Assembly (NCBI RefSeq): GCF_900100005.1
Contig: NZ_FNEB01000003.1
Span: 1-64,000 of the forward strand
Source of the DNA: Lutimaribacter saemankumensis
GTDB lineage: Bacteria; Pseudomonadota; Alphaproteobacteria; Rhodobacterales; Rhodobacteraceae
Direction of reading: 5' to 3'
Length of the DNA: 64,000 nucleotides
The position numbers and the translations under genes were made by a program. Each line of letters begins with the position of its first letter. Positions within the stretch are counted from its first letter, which is position 1. The notes beneath the pieces are model-generated. The model was given only the letters and a program-made list of their open reading frames with translations. It did not search any database and had not been told where the DNA came from. Positions 34,024 through 43,900 of the stretch are shown here, piece by piece.

Positions 34024-35063
34024 TCCGCGCCGGACAGGGCGATATCAGCCCAGACCGGGCGGTGGCGGCTGGCACGGGCAACGGCATCGGCCAGCGGGTT
34101 GTCCGGTGGCGGCCAGAACACGCCGCTTGCCACGATGCGCAGGTCGTTCGACGGCAGGACATAGCTGACCCGCCGCTGGCCCAGCCCGATATCCGACCAG
34201 TCCACCGTGTTCGCCCCCGCATGCCCCATTGGCGTCAGCGGGGCCACGCGCCGATCATTCACGAGGGCCCGGATCGCGCCGCGCCGCCCCTCACCCCGGT
34301 CCGGGTCTATGTTCGCGTTGCCGGCGATGACAAAGCGCGCCTGCGGGGCAGGGCCCAAGCCGCCATCCAGCAAGACCTGCCAAAACCGGATTTCGTCGGC
34401 ATTGCGTAACCCGTTGCGGTCCTCGGGGCCGTCGAACACGGGCGGCGTGGCGTGAAAGGCCAGAACCCAGAGAGGCCCGTCAGGCGTTGCGACCGGCAGG
34501 GCCCAATGCGCGACCGATGACAGGCGTTGCGCCGCTTGTGCCTCGGGTGACGGAAACGGGGCGGCGTTGCGTGTGGGCAGGGTCGCGCCGGGCAGGTCGC
34601 GCCATGGCAAGGCGGTGAAATCCAGGGCTGCCGCGTGATCTATCGGAAGGCGTGACAGGATCAGCAGACCGCCCTGACCCCGGAACCCGCCATGGCCCTG
34701 CGCATCGTCCGCACGCCCGGTGCGGCCATCGCCATCCATGTCCAGACCCGTCGGCAGGCCGGTGTTCGGCGCGCGCAGAAACATGTGCGGCATATCCAGA
34801 CCCGCCGCACCCAGCGCGCCCTGCAGGGCCGAGGCCGCCGCGTGACCGGCGTCGAAATCGAAGTTCTGCAAAACCAGGATGTCGGGGCCCAGCGCACGGA
34901 TCACCTCGATGACCGCCGTGACCTGCGGGTCGCGTCCGTTGCGGATGTCGCGCAGCAAAAGCCCCGGACCGTCGCGGGAAAGCTCGGTGTTGTAGGTGGC
35001 GATGCGCAGCGTGTCGCCGGCCCAGGCCAGCGGCCCAAAGACGGACAGCAAGAGCGCGATCAG
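34020..35063 (-). CDS. Endonuclease/exonuclease/phosphatase (EEP) fold protein, probably exported, catalytic motifs altered
   Basis: The protein of about 347 residues has a hydrophobic N-terminal signal-like segment ending GPLAWA, followed by TLRIATYNTELS, the EEP fold opening. Where active members have an LQE, GDFN and SDH motif, this one reads LQNFDFD, AGNANIDPD and SRHRPVWADI. Two key acids therefore seem replaced and the mechanism may differ. No ATG opens the frame: CTG at 35063 or TTG at 35051 are the possible starts, so this start is uncertain. It overlaps the membrane-protein stop at 35060. Confidence 0.65.
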   Translation of the reverse strand: MIALLLSVFGPLAWAGDTLRIATYNTELSRDGPGLLLRDIRNGRDPQVTAVIEVIRALGPDILVLQNFDFDAGHAAASALQGALGAAGLDMPHMFLRAPNTGLPTGLDMDGDGRTGRADDAQGHGGFRGQGGLLILSRLPIDHAAALDFTALPWRDLPGATLPTRNAAPFPSPEAQAAQRLSSVAHWALPVATPDGPLWVLAFHATPPVFDGPEDRNGLRNADEIRFWQVLLDGGLGPAPQARFVIAGNANIDPDRGEGRRGAIRALVNDRRVAPLTPMGHAGANTVDWSDIGLGQRRVSYVLPSNDLRIVASGVFWPPPDNPLADAVARASRHRPVWADIALSGAD

Positions 35064-35935
35064 ACCAGCTGATAGCTGTCTTCGTCGTTTTCCGAAGCGG
35101 CCTCGCCGTCGCCGGCGGCCTGGGCGGCCGCATAGGCGCGTTCGCGTTTCTGAAGGATCATCTGCGCGATGCGGTTCATGGCAATCCCGCGGATCATCAT
35201 GCTGGCCGGCAGAATGGCCCATAGCGACACGACCCAGATCATCGTTTGTTCGTTTTCCAGGATCATCGGATCGACGATACCGGAGGCAGCCTTTGCGACC
35301 GCCGGAAGCAAGAATGGCAACAGGAAACCTAACACGAGGTTAATCAAGCCATGGCGCCGGAGCCGTGTAACGACATCGCTGCCGGCCGTTGGGTCGAAAA
35401 GCGGCAGGTTGATCCAGACATTGAACGCCCCGTGGCGGGCGGGCCAGCCGGCCACATGCACCAGCAGGAAAAAGAGCCCGACGATGCAGAGCGAAACGAA
35501 ATACGCAAATCCCGCCGCAATTCTGAGGGTTTCGACCAGCGTTGCAGGCGCATCGGCCGGCAGGATCAGACCGATCAGCCGGACTGGCGAAAACGGAATG
35601 TCCAGAAATCCAGCGATCAACCCGGCGAGAGATGCCGCAATGGCGCCGATGGTGCTGGTGGTGTTTTCATCGGCGCAGACGGCACTGAGAACCGCCACGG
35701 TCAGGAACAGCGCACCGAACCGCAAGCGGTTGATCGGCGGCGCATAGCGGAACTCGACGAAGCTGGGGTAGGCGCTGTTGTATTCAAGAAAGACTAGCAA
35801 GGCGATGATGATCGAGATCAGCACCACGATCTGCGGGCCATCGTCGCTTGCGCTGGGCAGCGCAAGCGCCGGCAGTGCCACAAGCACAGCCACCAACACA
35901 GCGCGGAAAAGCGCTTTGAACAGTTGAACAATCAC
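35060..35935 (-). CDS. Multi-pass membrane protein of unknown function
   Basis: The 291-residue protein has seven or more hydrophobic stretches (about 8-27, 35-52, 72-88, 92-124, 142-166, 196-216 and 235-252) and a charged tail with coiled-coil character (ILQKRERAYAAAQAAGDGEA). I do not recognise the family. It overlaps the EEP gene by four bases, so the two are coupled: an exported EEP-fold protein with an inner-membrane partner. An unexplained 313-base spacer precedes it. Confidence 0.75.
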   Translation of the reverse strand: MIVQLFKALFRAVLVAVLVALPALALPSASDDGPQIVVLISIIIALLVFLEYNSAYPSFVEFRYAPPINRLRFGALFLTVAVLSAVCADENTTSTIGAIAASLAGLIAGFLDIPFSPVRLIGLILPADAPATLVETLRIAAGFAYFVSLCIVGLFFLLVHVAGWPARHGAFNVWINLPLFDPTAGSDVVTRLRRHGLINLVLGFLLPFLLPAVAKAASGIVDPMILENEQTMIWVVSLWAILPASMMIRGIAMNRIAQMILQKRERAYAAAQAAGDGEAASENDEDSYQLV

Positions 35936-36211
35936 TGCCCGTTCCCTTCAACCTGGCTGGACGCGATGCGTTGCCGCGCCCTTTTTCCAACTTGACGCCG
36001 CCGGTGCCGACGGTTTGCCTCATTCTTGCCCAATTCTTGCCTTCTTTCGTCACAGTGCTCAAGCGGCCCCTTATATTGGGCTAATCAATTGGGCCTTTTC
36101 ATGGAAAAACTGGTGCGGGAATGCATCAATTGTACCCGCGAGTTGATTAAACTCGCGTTCATTCTCAATATCTTGTGGGGGGAAGTTAAAGGCGCACAAG
36201 TGGCCTGTGCG
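35936..36211. other. Non-coding spacer with repeats and a hairpin, possible leader or small RNA
   Basis: No convincing gene is present. The stretch is less GC-rich than its surroundings and holds ATTCTTGCC twice (36022 and 36033), ATTGGGC twice (36075 and 36088), ATCAATTG twice (36084 and 36124) and an 8-bp hairpin CGCGAGTT-GATTA-AACTCGCG (36137-36157). A frame from ATG 36101 (MEKLVRECIN...) lacks a ribosome site. The hairpin could belong to a small RNA or to the 5' leader of the membrane-protein gene at 35935. Confidence 0.4.
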
Positions 36212-36240
36212 GCATGCCCCGGGTTTTTCCCGGGGCATGC
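36212..36240 (-). terminator. Perfect hairpin downstream of leuD
   Basis: GCATGCCCCGGG - 5 bases - CCCGGGGCATGC is a 12-bp perfect stem 9 bases after the leuD stop at 36249. The loop is AAAAA on the leuD strand; there is no T-run after it. It most likely ends the leuCD message. Confidence 0.7.
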
Positions 36241-36248
36241 AGGGCCTG

Positions 36249-36854
36249 TCAGACCCAGGGCCTGGCCTGGCTTGCCTGGCTTTCGAAGGTGTCGATCGCG
36301 CCAGCCTTTTCCATCGTCAGCCCGATATCGTCGAGCCCGTTGAGCAGGCAATGCTTCTTGAAGCTGTCCACCTCGAAGGTGAACACGTCGCCATCCGAAG
36401 AGGTCACCGTCTGCGCCTCGAGATCGACGATCATCCGCGCGTTCGATCCCTTTTCGGCGTCCTTCATCAGCGCATCGACCGCCTCTTGCGGCAGCACGAT
36501 GGGCAGGATGCCGTTCTTGAAGCAGTTGTTGTAGAAGATGTCTGCGAACGAGGTCGAGATCACGCATTTGATCCCGAAATCCTTGAGCGCCCATGGCGCG
36601 TGTTCGCGCGACGAACCACAGCCGAAATTGTCACCGGCGACCAGGATCTCGGCCTCGCGGTATTGCGGCTTGTTCAGGACGAAATCGGGGATTTCGTTGC
36701 CCTGGCGGTCATACCGCATCTCGTCGAACAGGTTCACGCCCAGCCCCGACCGCTTGATCGTTTTCAGGAACTGCTTGGGGATGATCATGTCGGTGTCGAT
36801 GTTCACCAGCGGCAGGGGCGCCGCGATGCCCGTCAGTTTTTCGAACTTTTCCAT
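36249..36854 (-). CDS. leuD: 3-isopropylmalate dehydratase small subunit
   Basis: The 201-residue protein has the swivel-domain motif [16 protein letters not shown] (about 76-91), [17 protein letters not shown] and the C-terminal [13 protein letters not shown]. With LeuC it isomerises 2-isopropylmalate to 3-isopropylmalate. Its ATG overlaps the leuC stop by one base, so the subunits are made together. Confidence 0.97.
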   Translation of the reverse strand: MEKFEKLTGIAAPLPLVNIDTDMIIPKQFLKTIKRSGLGVNLFDEMRYDRQGNEIPDFVLNKPQYREAEILVAGDNFGCGSSREHAPWALKDFGIKCVISTSFADIFYNNCFKNGILPIVLPQEAVDALMKDAEKGSNARMIVDLEAQTVTSSDGDVFTFEVDSFKKHCLLNGLDDIGLTMEKAGAIDTFESQASQARPWV

Positions 36855-38257
36855 CAGATCATCTCCCGAACGTCGGTCAGTTTGCCGGTAACGGCGGCGG
36901 CGGCGGCCATGGCCGGCGACACCAGGTGCGTGCGGCCCTTGTAGCCCTGCCGCCCTTCGAAGTTGCGGTTCGAGGTCGACGCGCAGCGCTCGCCCTCGGA
37001 CAGCTGGTCGGGGTTCATCGCCAGGCACATCGAACAGCCGGCCATGCGCCATTCGAAACCGGCCTCCTTGAAGATGTCCGCCAGGCCTTCTTCTTCGGCC
37101 TGCGCCCGCACCAGGCCCGAGCCGGGAACGACCATCGCGCGTTTCACCTTGATCTTCTTGCCCTTCAGGATTTCGGCCGCGGCACGCAGGTCTTCGATGC
37201 GGCCGTTGGTGCAAGACCCGATGAACACGGTGTCGATCTCGATATCCGAAAGTTTCTGACCGGGCGTCAGGCCCATGTATTCGATCGACCGGCGCGCCGC
37301 ATCGACCTTGCCGCCCTTGAAATCCTCGGGCGTGGGCACGGTGGCGGTGATCGGCAGCACGTCTTCGGGCGAGGTGCCCCAGGTGACGACGGGCGCGATG
37401 TCTTCGCCCTTGATGGTCACGACCTTGTCCCAATGCGCGTCGTCATCGGAATAGAGTGTCTTCCACCACGCCAGCGCGGCCTCCCACTGCGCGCCCTTGG
37501 GGGCGTGCGGGCGGCCCTGAACGTATTCGAAGGTCTTTTCGTCCGGCGCGATCAGGCCGGCGCGGGCGCCGCCCTCGATCGCCATGTTGCAGACGGTCAT
37601 GCGGCCTTCCATCGACAGATCGCGGATCGCCTCGCCGCAGTATTCGATGACGTAACCCGTGCCGCCGGCGGTGCCGGTGGCGCCGATCACCGACAGGGTG
37701 ATGTCCTTGGCGGTGACGCCGGGGCGCAGCTTGCCGGTGATTTCCACCTTCATGTTCTTGGATTTCTTCTGGATCAGCGTTTGCGTGGCCAGCACGTGTT
37801 CAACCTCGGACGTGCCGATCCCGTGCGCCAGCGCGCCGAACGCGCCGTGCGTCGCGGTGTGGCTGTCGCCGCAGACCACGGTCATGCCCGGCAGCGTCCA
37901 GCCCTGTTCGGGGCCGACGATATGCACGATGCCCTGGCGGACGTCGTTGACCGGGTAGTAGTGGATACCGAAATCCTTGGCGTTCTGGTCAAGCGCGGCC
38001 ACCTGGATGCGGCTGTCTTCGGGCATCTGGTCGGGGTTCTCGCGCCCCAGCGTCGTCGGCACGTTGTGATCGGGCACGGCGATCGTCTTTTCCGGTGCGC
38101 GCACCTTGCGCCCGGCCATGCGCAGCCCTTCGAAGGCCTGCGGGCTGGTCACCTCGTGCACGAGGTGGCGGTCGATATAAAGAAGGCAGGTGCCGTCGGT
38201 GTCCTCGTGGACGACATGGGCATCCCAGATCTTGTCATAAAGCGTCTTGGGGGACAT
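36854..38257 (-). CDS. leuC: 3-isopropylmalate dehydratase large subunit
   Basis: The 467-residue aconitase-family protein has the three Fe-S cysteines in [16 protein letters not shown] and [11 protein letters not shown] (the latter supplying two), plus the [19 protein letters not shown] segment. It binds the [4Fe-4S] cluster used for hydration/dehydration. GGAGAGGACC precedes the ATG at 38257. LeuC and LeuD form a two-gene unit ended by the hairpin at 36212. Confidence 0.97.
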   Translation of the reverse strand: MSPKTLYDKIWDAHVVHEDTDGTCLLYIDRHLVHEVTSPQAFEGLRMAGRKVRAPEKTIAVPDHNVPTTLGRENPDQMPEDSRIQVAALDQNAKDFGIHYYPVNDVRQGIVHIVGPEQGWTLPGMTVVCGDSHTATHGAFGALAHGIGTSEVEHVLATQTLIQKKSKNMKVEITGKLRPGVTAKDITLSVIGATGTAGGTGYVIEYCGEAIRDLSMEGRMTVCNMAIEGGARAGLIAPDEKTFEYVQGRPHAPKGAQWEAALAWWKTLYSDDDAHWDKVVTIKGEDIAPVVTWGTSPEDVLPITATVPTPEDFKGGKVDAARRSIEYMGLTPGQKLSDIEIDTVFIGSCTNGRIEDLRAAAEILKGKKIKVKRAMVVPGSGLVRAQAEEEGLADIFKEAGFEWRMAGCSMCLAMNPDQLSEGERCASTSNRNFEGRQGYKGRTHLVSPAMAAAAAVTGKLTDVREMI

Positions 38258-38512
38258 TGGTCCTCTCCGTTTTCAGGTTGTTCTTCGGGAAAGTACGGGT
38301 GCATGGGGGCGCGGCGTCGCGCCAGGCGCGTCATAGACGTGCCAGAACCGTGTGGCTTGCGCCGTAAAAGCGCCACGGCAGGCGGGCGCGATCATCCATG
38401 TCGAAAACGCGTGTCATGGCGCAGGGGATATACCGCCCCGCTGAGTCCCGCAAGCCTCTATGCCCTTGCCCTGATCTGCCCCTTTGGCCAAACTGACCGA
38501 AAGGAAGGCGCA

Positions 38513-39850
38513 ATGAACCCCGACGAACCGAACGACCTGGCCGAGCAGGCTGCCAATATCGCCGAAATAGGCCAGGGCCTTCTGGGTCAGATCGAGGCAT
38601 TCCTGCAATCCTTCCTGCGGCCCTGGAATGCCTATCAGATCCTGATCGCGCTGGCCGTCCTGATCTTGGCGCATTTCGTGGCCAAGGGGCTGGCGGCGCG
38701 CTGGGATGCCTGGCTGCGCACCCGCGAGAACTGGCCCATGTGGCGCAAGCGCTTTGGGCTGCTGGTGCGCAACCGGATGCGGCTGATCCTGTTCGTTGCA
38801 CTGATATGGCCCGTGATCTGGGCCATGCGCGAAATCACCTGGCCGTCACGCACCTACCTGCTGGGTATCATCGGGCAGCTTTCGCTGGCATGGCTGCTGA
38901 TCGCCCTTGCATCGCGGCTGATCGTGAACTCCTTCCTGCGAAGCGTCGTGCGCTATGCCGGCTGGACATGGGTCACGCTGTCGATCCTCAACCTGACGGA
39001 CGAGGCGCAGCAGGTGCTGGACAGCATGGCGATATCGCTGGGGGAGACCCGGCTTTCCGTCTGGATCGTGCTGCAGGCCGTCGCGATCATCGGGGCGCTT
39101 TTCTTCGTGGCGCGCTTTTTGTCGGTCACATCGGCAGGCCGCATCCGAAAGAACGAGGATATCAGCCCCTCGATGCAGGTGCTTGCGGTAAAGTTCCTGC
39201 AATTGCTTCTTTACGGCGCGGCGTTTTTCCTCGGGCTGCGGATGGTTGGCGTCGACCTGACCGGGCTGGCCGTTCTGTCGGGCGCCATCGGCGTCGGCCT
39301 TGGTTTCGGTCTGCAAAAGGTCGTGTCGAACCTTGTGTCGGGCGTGATCATCCTTCTCGACAAGTCGATCAAACCGGGCGACGTCATCAGCCTGGGGGAA
39401 ACCTTCGGCTGGATCAACACGCTGGGCGCGCGCTATACCTCGGTCGTGACGCGGGACGGGCGGGAATACCTTATCCCGAACGAAGATCTGATCACCGGGC
39501 AGGTGGTCAACTGGTCCCATTCGAACGATTACGTGCGTCTGGATATCTATTTCGGCACCGCCTACGGCGACGACCCGCACACGGTGCGCCGCGTCGCGAT
39601 AGAGGCGGCGAAATCCGTGGACCGGGTTCTGAGCTTCAAGCCGCCGGTCTGCCACATCGTGGGCTTTGGCGACAGCTCGGTCGATTACATCCTGCGCTTC
39701 TGGATCTCGGACCCGACCGGCGGGCTGACCAATATTCGCGGCAATGTCTACCTGGCGCTTTGGGATGCGTTCCAGGAGCACGGCATCTCGATCCCGTTCC
39801 CGCAGCGCGAGGTTCGGATGCTGAACGATCCGGCGCGTTTGCCCGATTGA
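38513..39850 (+). CDS. Mechanosensitive channel, MscS family
   Basis: The 445-residue protein has five or six membrane segments between about 40 and 300, the pore-helix region LSGAIGVGLGFGLQKVVSNL, then the beta domain with VTRDGREYLIPNEDLITGQVVNWS and a C-terminal alpha/beta part. It has no signal peptide or BON domain, unlike the MscS gene at 2281. A small-conductance osmotic valve is the likely role. AAAGGAAGG lies 5 bases before the ATG at 38513. The 255-base spacer to leuC shows nothing else I can identify. Confidence 0.92.
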   Translation: MNPDEPNDLAEQAANIAEIGQGLLGQIEAFLQSFLRPWNAYQILIALAVLILAHFVAKGLAARWDAWLRTRENWPMWRKRFGLLVRNRMRLILFVALIWPVIWAMREITWPSRTYLLGIIGQLSLAWLLIALASRLIVNSFLRSVVRYAGWTWVTLSILNLTDEAQQVLDSMAISLGETRLSVWIVLQAVAIIGALFFVARFLSVTSAGRIRKNEDISPSMQVLAVKFLQLLLYGAAFFLGLRMVGVDLTGLAVLSGAIGVGLGFGLQKVVSNLVSGVIILLDKSIKPGDVISLGETFGWINTLGARYTSVVTRDGREYLIPNEDLITGQVVNWSHSNDYVRLDIYFGTAYGDDPHTVRRVAIEAAKSVDRVLSFKPPVCHIVGFGDSSVDYILRFWISDPTGGLTNIRGNVYLALWDAFQEHGISIPFPQREVRMLNDPARLPD

Positions 39851-39928
39851 CGCCGGCGCGCCGGTGTGATCTTGGCGGCGGACGTTCAGCAAAGCATCGC
39901 CGCTGGTGTCATTCGTGCCCGAACGACA

Positions 39929-39957
39929 TTGTTTTTTTGCCCTTGCGTTGCTATTTT
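39929..39957 (+). promoter_or_regulatory. Candidate promoter for the rsfS-rlmH unit
   Basis: TTGTTT (39929-39934) and TATTTT (39952-39957) are 17 bases apart in an AT-rich pocket, 50 bases before the leader frame at 40008. A start site near 39964 is expected. Confidence 0.4.
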
Positions 39958-40007
39958 CAAACCACGCCCAGCACCGGGGCACGGACGGTGCGCAGCATAG
40001 GAGGACA

Positions 40008-40064
40008 ATGTCCTGTCTCTTATCGCAGACGCGGCCCGGGCCGCTGACAACGGGGCACCTATGA
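40008..40064 (+). CDS. 18-codon leader frame coupled to rsfS
   Basis: A strong ribosome site (AGGAGG, 40000-40004 region) precedes ATG 40008 by about five bases. The 18-residue peptide MSCLLSQTRPGPLTTGHL ends in TGA that overlaps the rsfS ATG (ATGA at 40061-40064). rsfS itself has no good ribosome site, so it is probably translated by coupling to this leader. The peptide has no recognisable family. The alternative is that the ribosome site serves a non-ATG start of rsfS. Confidence 0.5.
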   Translation: MSCLLSQTRPGPLTTGHL

Positions 40065-40432
40065 CAGGCGCCCGCACGGATGTGACCAGCGATGCACTGC
40101 TGGCAAGCATTCTGACTTCACTGGAAAACGACAAGGCCGAAGACATCGTGCAGATCGACCTGCGCGGGAAATCGTCCATTGGCGACTACATGATCGTCTG
40201 TTCGGGCCGCTCGTCGCGGCAGGTGACGGCGATCGCCGAAAAGCTGGTCGAACGCCTGAAGGACGAATTCGGCATTCCCGTTCGGACCGAGGGCAAGGAA
40301 ACCGGCGACTGGGTTCTGATCGACACCGGTGACGTGGTGGTGCATGTGTTCCGCCCCGAAGTGCGCGAATTCTACCAGCTTGAAAAGATGTGGTTGCCCA
40401 ACCATCCGGCATCGGATCAGGCACGCGGCTGA
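40061..40432 (+). CDS. rsfS: Ribosome silencing factor RsfS
   Basis: The 123-residue protein matches RsfS (DUF143): KAEDIVQIDLRGKSSIGDYMIVCSG, split by strands, GDWVLIDTGDVVVHVFRPEVREFYQLEKMW and a short tail. It binds ribosomal protein uL14 and blocks subunit joining when nutrients are short. It directly precedes rlmH, a common bacterial pair. The start is set by the ATG at 40061 overlapping a leader frame. Confidence 0.93.
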   Translation: MTGARTDVTSDALLASILTSLENDKAEDIVQIDLRGKSSIGDYMIVCSGRSSRQVTAIAEKLVERLKDEFGIPVRTEGKETGDWVLIDTGDVVVHVFRPEVREFYQLEKMWLPNHPASDQARG

Positions 40433-40903
40433 ATGCGCGTCCATCTCTGCGCCGTGGGGCGCCTTCGGGCGGGCCCCGAACGTGCGCTGATCGACGATTA
40501 CCTGACACGTTTCGACCGCACCGGCCGGGGCCTTGGCCTCGGACCGGCGCAAATCCACGAGGTCGAGGACAAGAAGGGCGGCGGCATGGCCGCCGAGGCC
40601 GCGTTGCTGGACCGTGCCATCCCTGACGGTGCGCTGGTCTGCACACTGGACGAACGCGGCAAGCTGATGTCCTCGCCCGATTTCGCGGCCTTGCTGGCGA
40701 AATGGCGCGATGCGGGGCGGGGTGATGTGGCCTTTGTCATCGGCGGGGCCGACGGGATCGACCCTGGCCTGCGGGCGCGGGCCGATGCCTCGCTGAGTTT
40801 CGGCAAGATGGTTTGGCCGCACATGCTCGCCCGCGTGATGCTGACCGAGCAGCTCTACCGCGCGGCCTCGATCCTGGCCGGCAGCCCGTATCACCGGGTC
40901 TAG
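40433..40903 (+). CDS. rlmH: 23S rRNA (pseudouridine-1915-N3)-methyltransferase RlmH
   Basis: The 156-residue SPOUT enzyme has the SAM-knot segment AFVIGGADGIDPGLRARAD and LSFGKMVWPHMLARVMLTEQLYRA, and it ends YHRV. It methylates pseudouridine 1915 of helix 69 in finished 70S ribosomes. It starts immediately after the rsfS stop codon, so the two ribosome-linked genes are one unit. Confidence 0.95.
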   Translation: MRVHLCAVGRLRAGPERALIDDYLTRFDRTGRGLGLGPAQIHEVEDKKGGGMAAEAALLDRAIPDGALVCTLDERGKLMSSPDFAALLAKWRDAGRGDVAFVIGGADGIDPGLRARADASLSFGKMVWPHMLARVMLTEQLYRAASILAGSPYHRV

Positions 40904-40912
40904 GCGCGCGGA

Positions 40913-43900
40913 TCAGCCCGGGCGGCGGCTGCGCAAGGCGTGCGAGATGCCGACACCGATGAACAGCAGCAGCGACAGCGCTGCGACCCCGATTAGGAAA
41001 AGTGCCGCCGAGGCGATCATTGCGGGCAGCGCCGCGAAGGCGGGCAAGGCGGCGGCAAGCTCTGGTTGGAGCATGCCTGTCGCAGCAGCCCACCCCATCG
41101 TCAGGCCCAGCCACGCCAGAACCGCGATAAGCGCGGGCCACATCGCCCCGCGGAGGGCGCGTGCGCGCAGGCTGCGTTTCAGCGCGGCGATCTGGCGCGA
41201 CACGTCCTGCTGCATCGCCAAAAGGGCGGGCACCACGATCAGCACCAGGATCATGCCAAAGCCAAGCCCGTAGACCAGCGTGATGACCGTCGGCTTCAGG
41301 AACTGCGCCTGCTGCGAGCGTTCATAAAGAAGAGGGGCCAGACCCAGGACCGTTGTCATCGTGGTCAGCATCACCGGGCGCAGGCGGTCCGCCGCGCCGT
41401 CGATGATCGACGGGATCAGCCCGCGTTCCTGCCCGTATTCGTCGATCGTGGTCACAAGCACGATCGAGTCGTTGATGATGATCCCCGTCATGCCCAGCAG
41501 CCCCACCACGGTGAACATCGACAGAGGTATATCCCAGATGTAATGCCCCCAGATCGTACCGACGAGGCCGAAGGGAATGATCGCCATCACCACGATGGGC
41601 CGGGTCCAGCTGGAAAATACCCAGGCCAGCACGATGTAGATGCCGGTCAGGCACAGGATCAGCCCGGTCAGCGCATCGCCCAGGAACTCGTCTTCCTGCT
41701 CGCTCAGGCCCGACAGGCGCCATTCGACCTGATGGCGCGCGGCGATGTCGGGCAGGATCTCCTGCTCCAATGCGCGCATCACCTCTTCGGCGCGGGCGGG
41801 ATCGTCTTCGGATATGTCGCCGGTGACGGAAATCAGCCGGATGCCGTTCTCACGCTTGACCGTGGAAAAGCCGGTGCGCCGTTCGACGCTGACGATATCG
41901 GCCAGCGGCACATAGGCCCCCGAGGGCGTGCGCATCTGCATCCGTTCCATGAAATCGGCGGTCAGCTCGGTTTCGGGCAATTGCACGCGGATTTCGGCGC
42001 TGCGCGGGCCCATCGGGTAGGTCGCGGCCTCAAGGCCGTTCAGCCGGTGGCGCAACACCCGCCCGATCCCGTCGATGGTAAAGCCCAGCGACTGCCCCTG
42101 CGGCGTCAGTTCCAGGATCAGCTCTTCCTTGTCATAGGCGAGGTCATCCTCGACCGCGGACACCTCGGGGAACCGCAAGAGCGCGGATTTCAGCGCCTCG
42201 CTTGCTTCTTTCAGCGTGTCCGCCGTCGCGCCGTAGAACTGCACGTCCAGCGCCTCGCCGCCCGGTCCCGACCGCCAGCCACGGAAGCTGACGGTTTCCG
42301 CCAGCGGATGCTGCTGCACCATGTCCTGCAATTCGGCGACGAACTGGAAGCTGGAATAGGGCCGCAGATCGGCGTCGATCAGCTCGATCGAGATGCCGCC
42401 CAGCAAATCGTCGTCCTTGGTCTCCGAGCCGGGCAGGGGGCGGCCGGAATTGCCGCCGATCTCGGCGATCACGTAATCCAGCGGGTTGCGCCCGTAGCGT
42501 TCTTCGTATTGCTGCCCCAGCGCATCGGTCGCGCGCTGCATCTCGCGCATCATGGCAAGCGTATCCGCGCGCGATGCGCCGGGCAGCATGGCGAAATTGC
42601 CCGTCACGCTGCCCTGTTCGGGCGCATTGAAGAACCGCCATTGCACGTCGCCGCGCGCGAACATCGCGATCTGGCTGGCCAGGATGAGGATCGTCAGGCC
42701 GAAGACGGGATAGCGCGCCCAGACGACAAAGGCGATCACGCGGCGGAACAGGCGGTCGCGCAGCCAGCGGAATCCCCGGTTCACGATACGCGACGGTACA
42801 TCGTACCAATGGTCTTTTTCGGTGTGGGTCAGGGCATGGGCCATGTGATGCGGCAGGATCAGGAAACATTCCATCAGCGACGCGGCCAGCACGACGATCA
42901 CGGTAAACGGAATGTCCGAGATCAGGTCGCCGAACCGGCCGCTGATCGCGGTCAGGCCGAAAAACGCGATCACGGTTGTCAGCGTCGCGGAAAAGACGGG
43001 CATCGCCATGCGCCGGGCCGCGTTCTCGGCCGCCACCACGGGCGGTTCGCGCAGGCGGCGCGCGCGGGCATCGGCGTGTTCGCCCACCACGATCGCGTCG
43101 TCCACCACGATGCCAAGCGTGATGATCAGCGCGAACAGCGAGATCATGTTGATCGTGATACCGGCGGCATACATCAGCGCGATGGCAGTCAGCATCGACA
43201 CCGGGATACCGGCCGCCACCCAAAAAGCCGTGCGCGCGTTCAGGAACAGAAAAAGCAGCGCCAGCACCAGGCCCAGCCCCATCAGACCGTTGTCGATCAG
43301 GATATTCAGGCGCCCGGTGATCGCCTCGGCGCGGGTACGGATCAGGTCGATCGTCACGCCGGCCGGCAGCGTTGCCTCCATCTCGGCGGCGACCTCTTCG
43401 ACCTGGTGCTGCAGCGCGATCGCATCGCCCGAGGCCGAGCGGTCCACCCGGATCGACATGGCCGGATGCTCGCCCACGAAATAGCTGCGGTTGCGGGTCA
43501 CGCCTTCGATGCGCACCTCGGCCACGTCGCCCACCGTCAGGGTCGATCCGTCGGGATTGGAGCGTAGAACGATCCCGGCGATCTGGTCGGGGTCGCGTTT
43601 CTCAACCCCCGTGCGCACGCGGGCATTGGCCCCAGTGATGTCGCCTGCAGGGTCGGCGTCGACCTCTTCGGCGATGGCGGCGGCGATCTGCTGGATCGTC
43701 ACGTCATGCGCCATGAGATTGACCGAAGGCACCTCGATGATGGTGCGCGGCGCCGCGATCCCGCGGATCGTCGTGCGCGTCACGCCGGCCGCGAACAAGC
43801 GGTTCACCAGCTCGTCGGTGAACAGCGCCAGCTGCTCGGTCCCGACCGGGCCGGTGATCACAAGATCGGTCACGCGGTCGTACCAGGTGCCGCGCCAGAT

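Noticed and set aside
36101-36343. A frame from ATG 36101 (MEKLVRECIN) in the leuD-downstream spacer
   Set aside because: No ribosome site precedes it and it runs across the terminator hairpin into leuD antisense, so it is listed only as part of a structured spacer.
36926-38512. Long plus-strand frame running through leuC into the MscS gene
   Set aside because: It is the antisense of leuC with repetitive, low-quality protein sequence. The MscS gene has its own strong ribosome site at 38513.
41066-43567. An 833-codon plus-strand frame inside the RND permease
   Set aside because: It lies wholly antisense to a well-conserved 1130-residue permease, is rich in His, Arg and Gln, and has no motifs. 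It is a GC-driven shadow.
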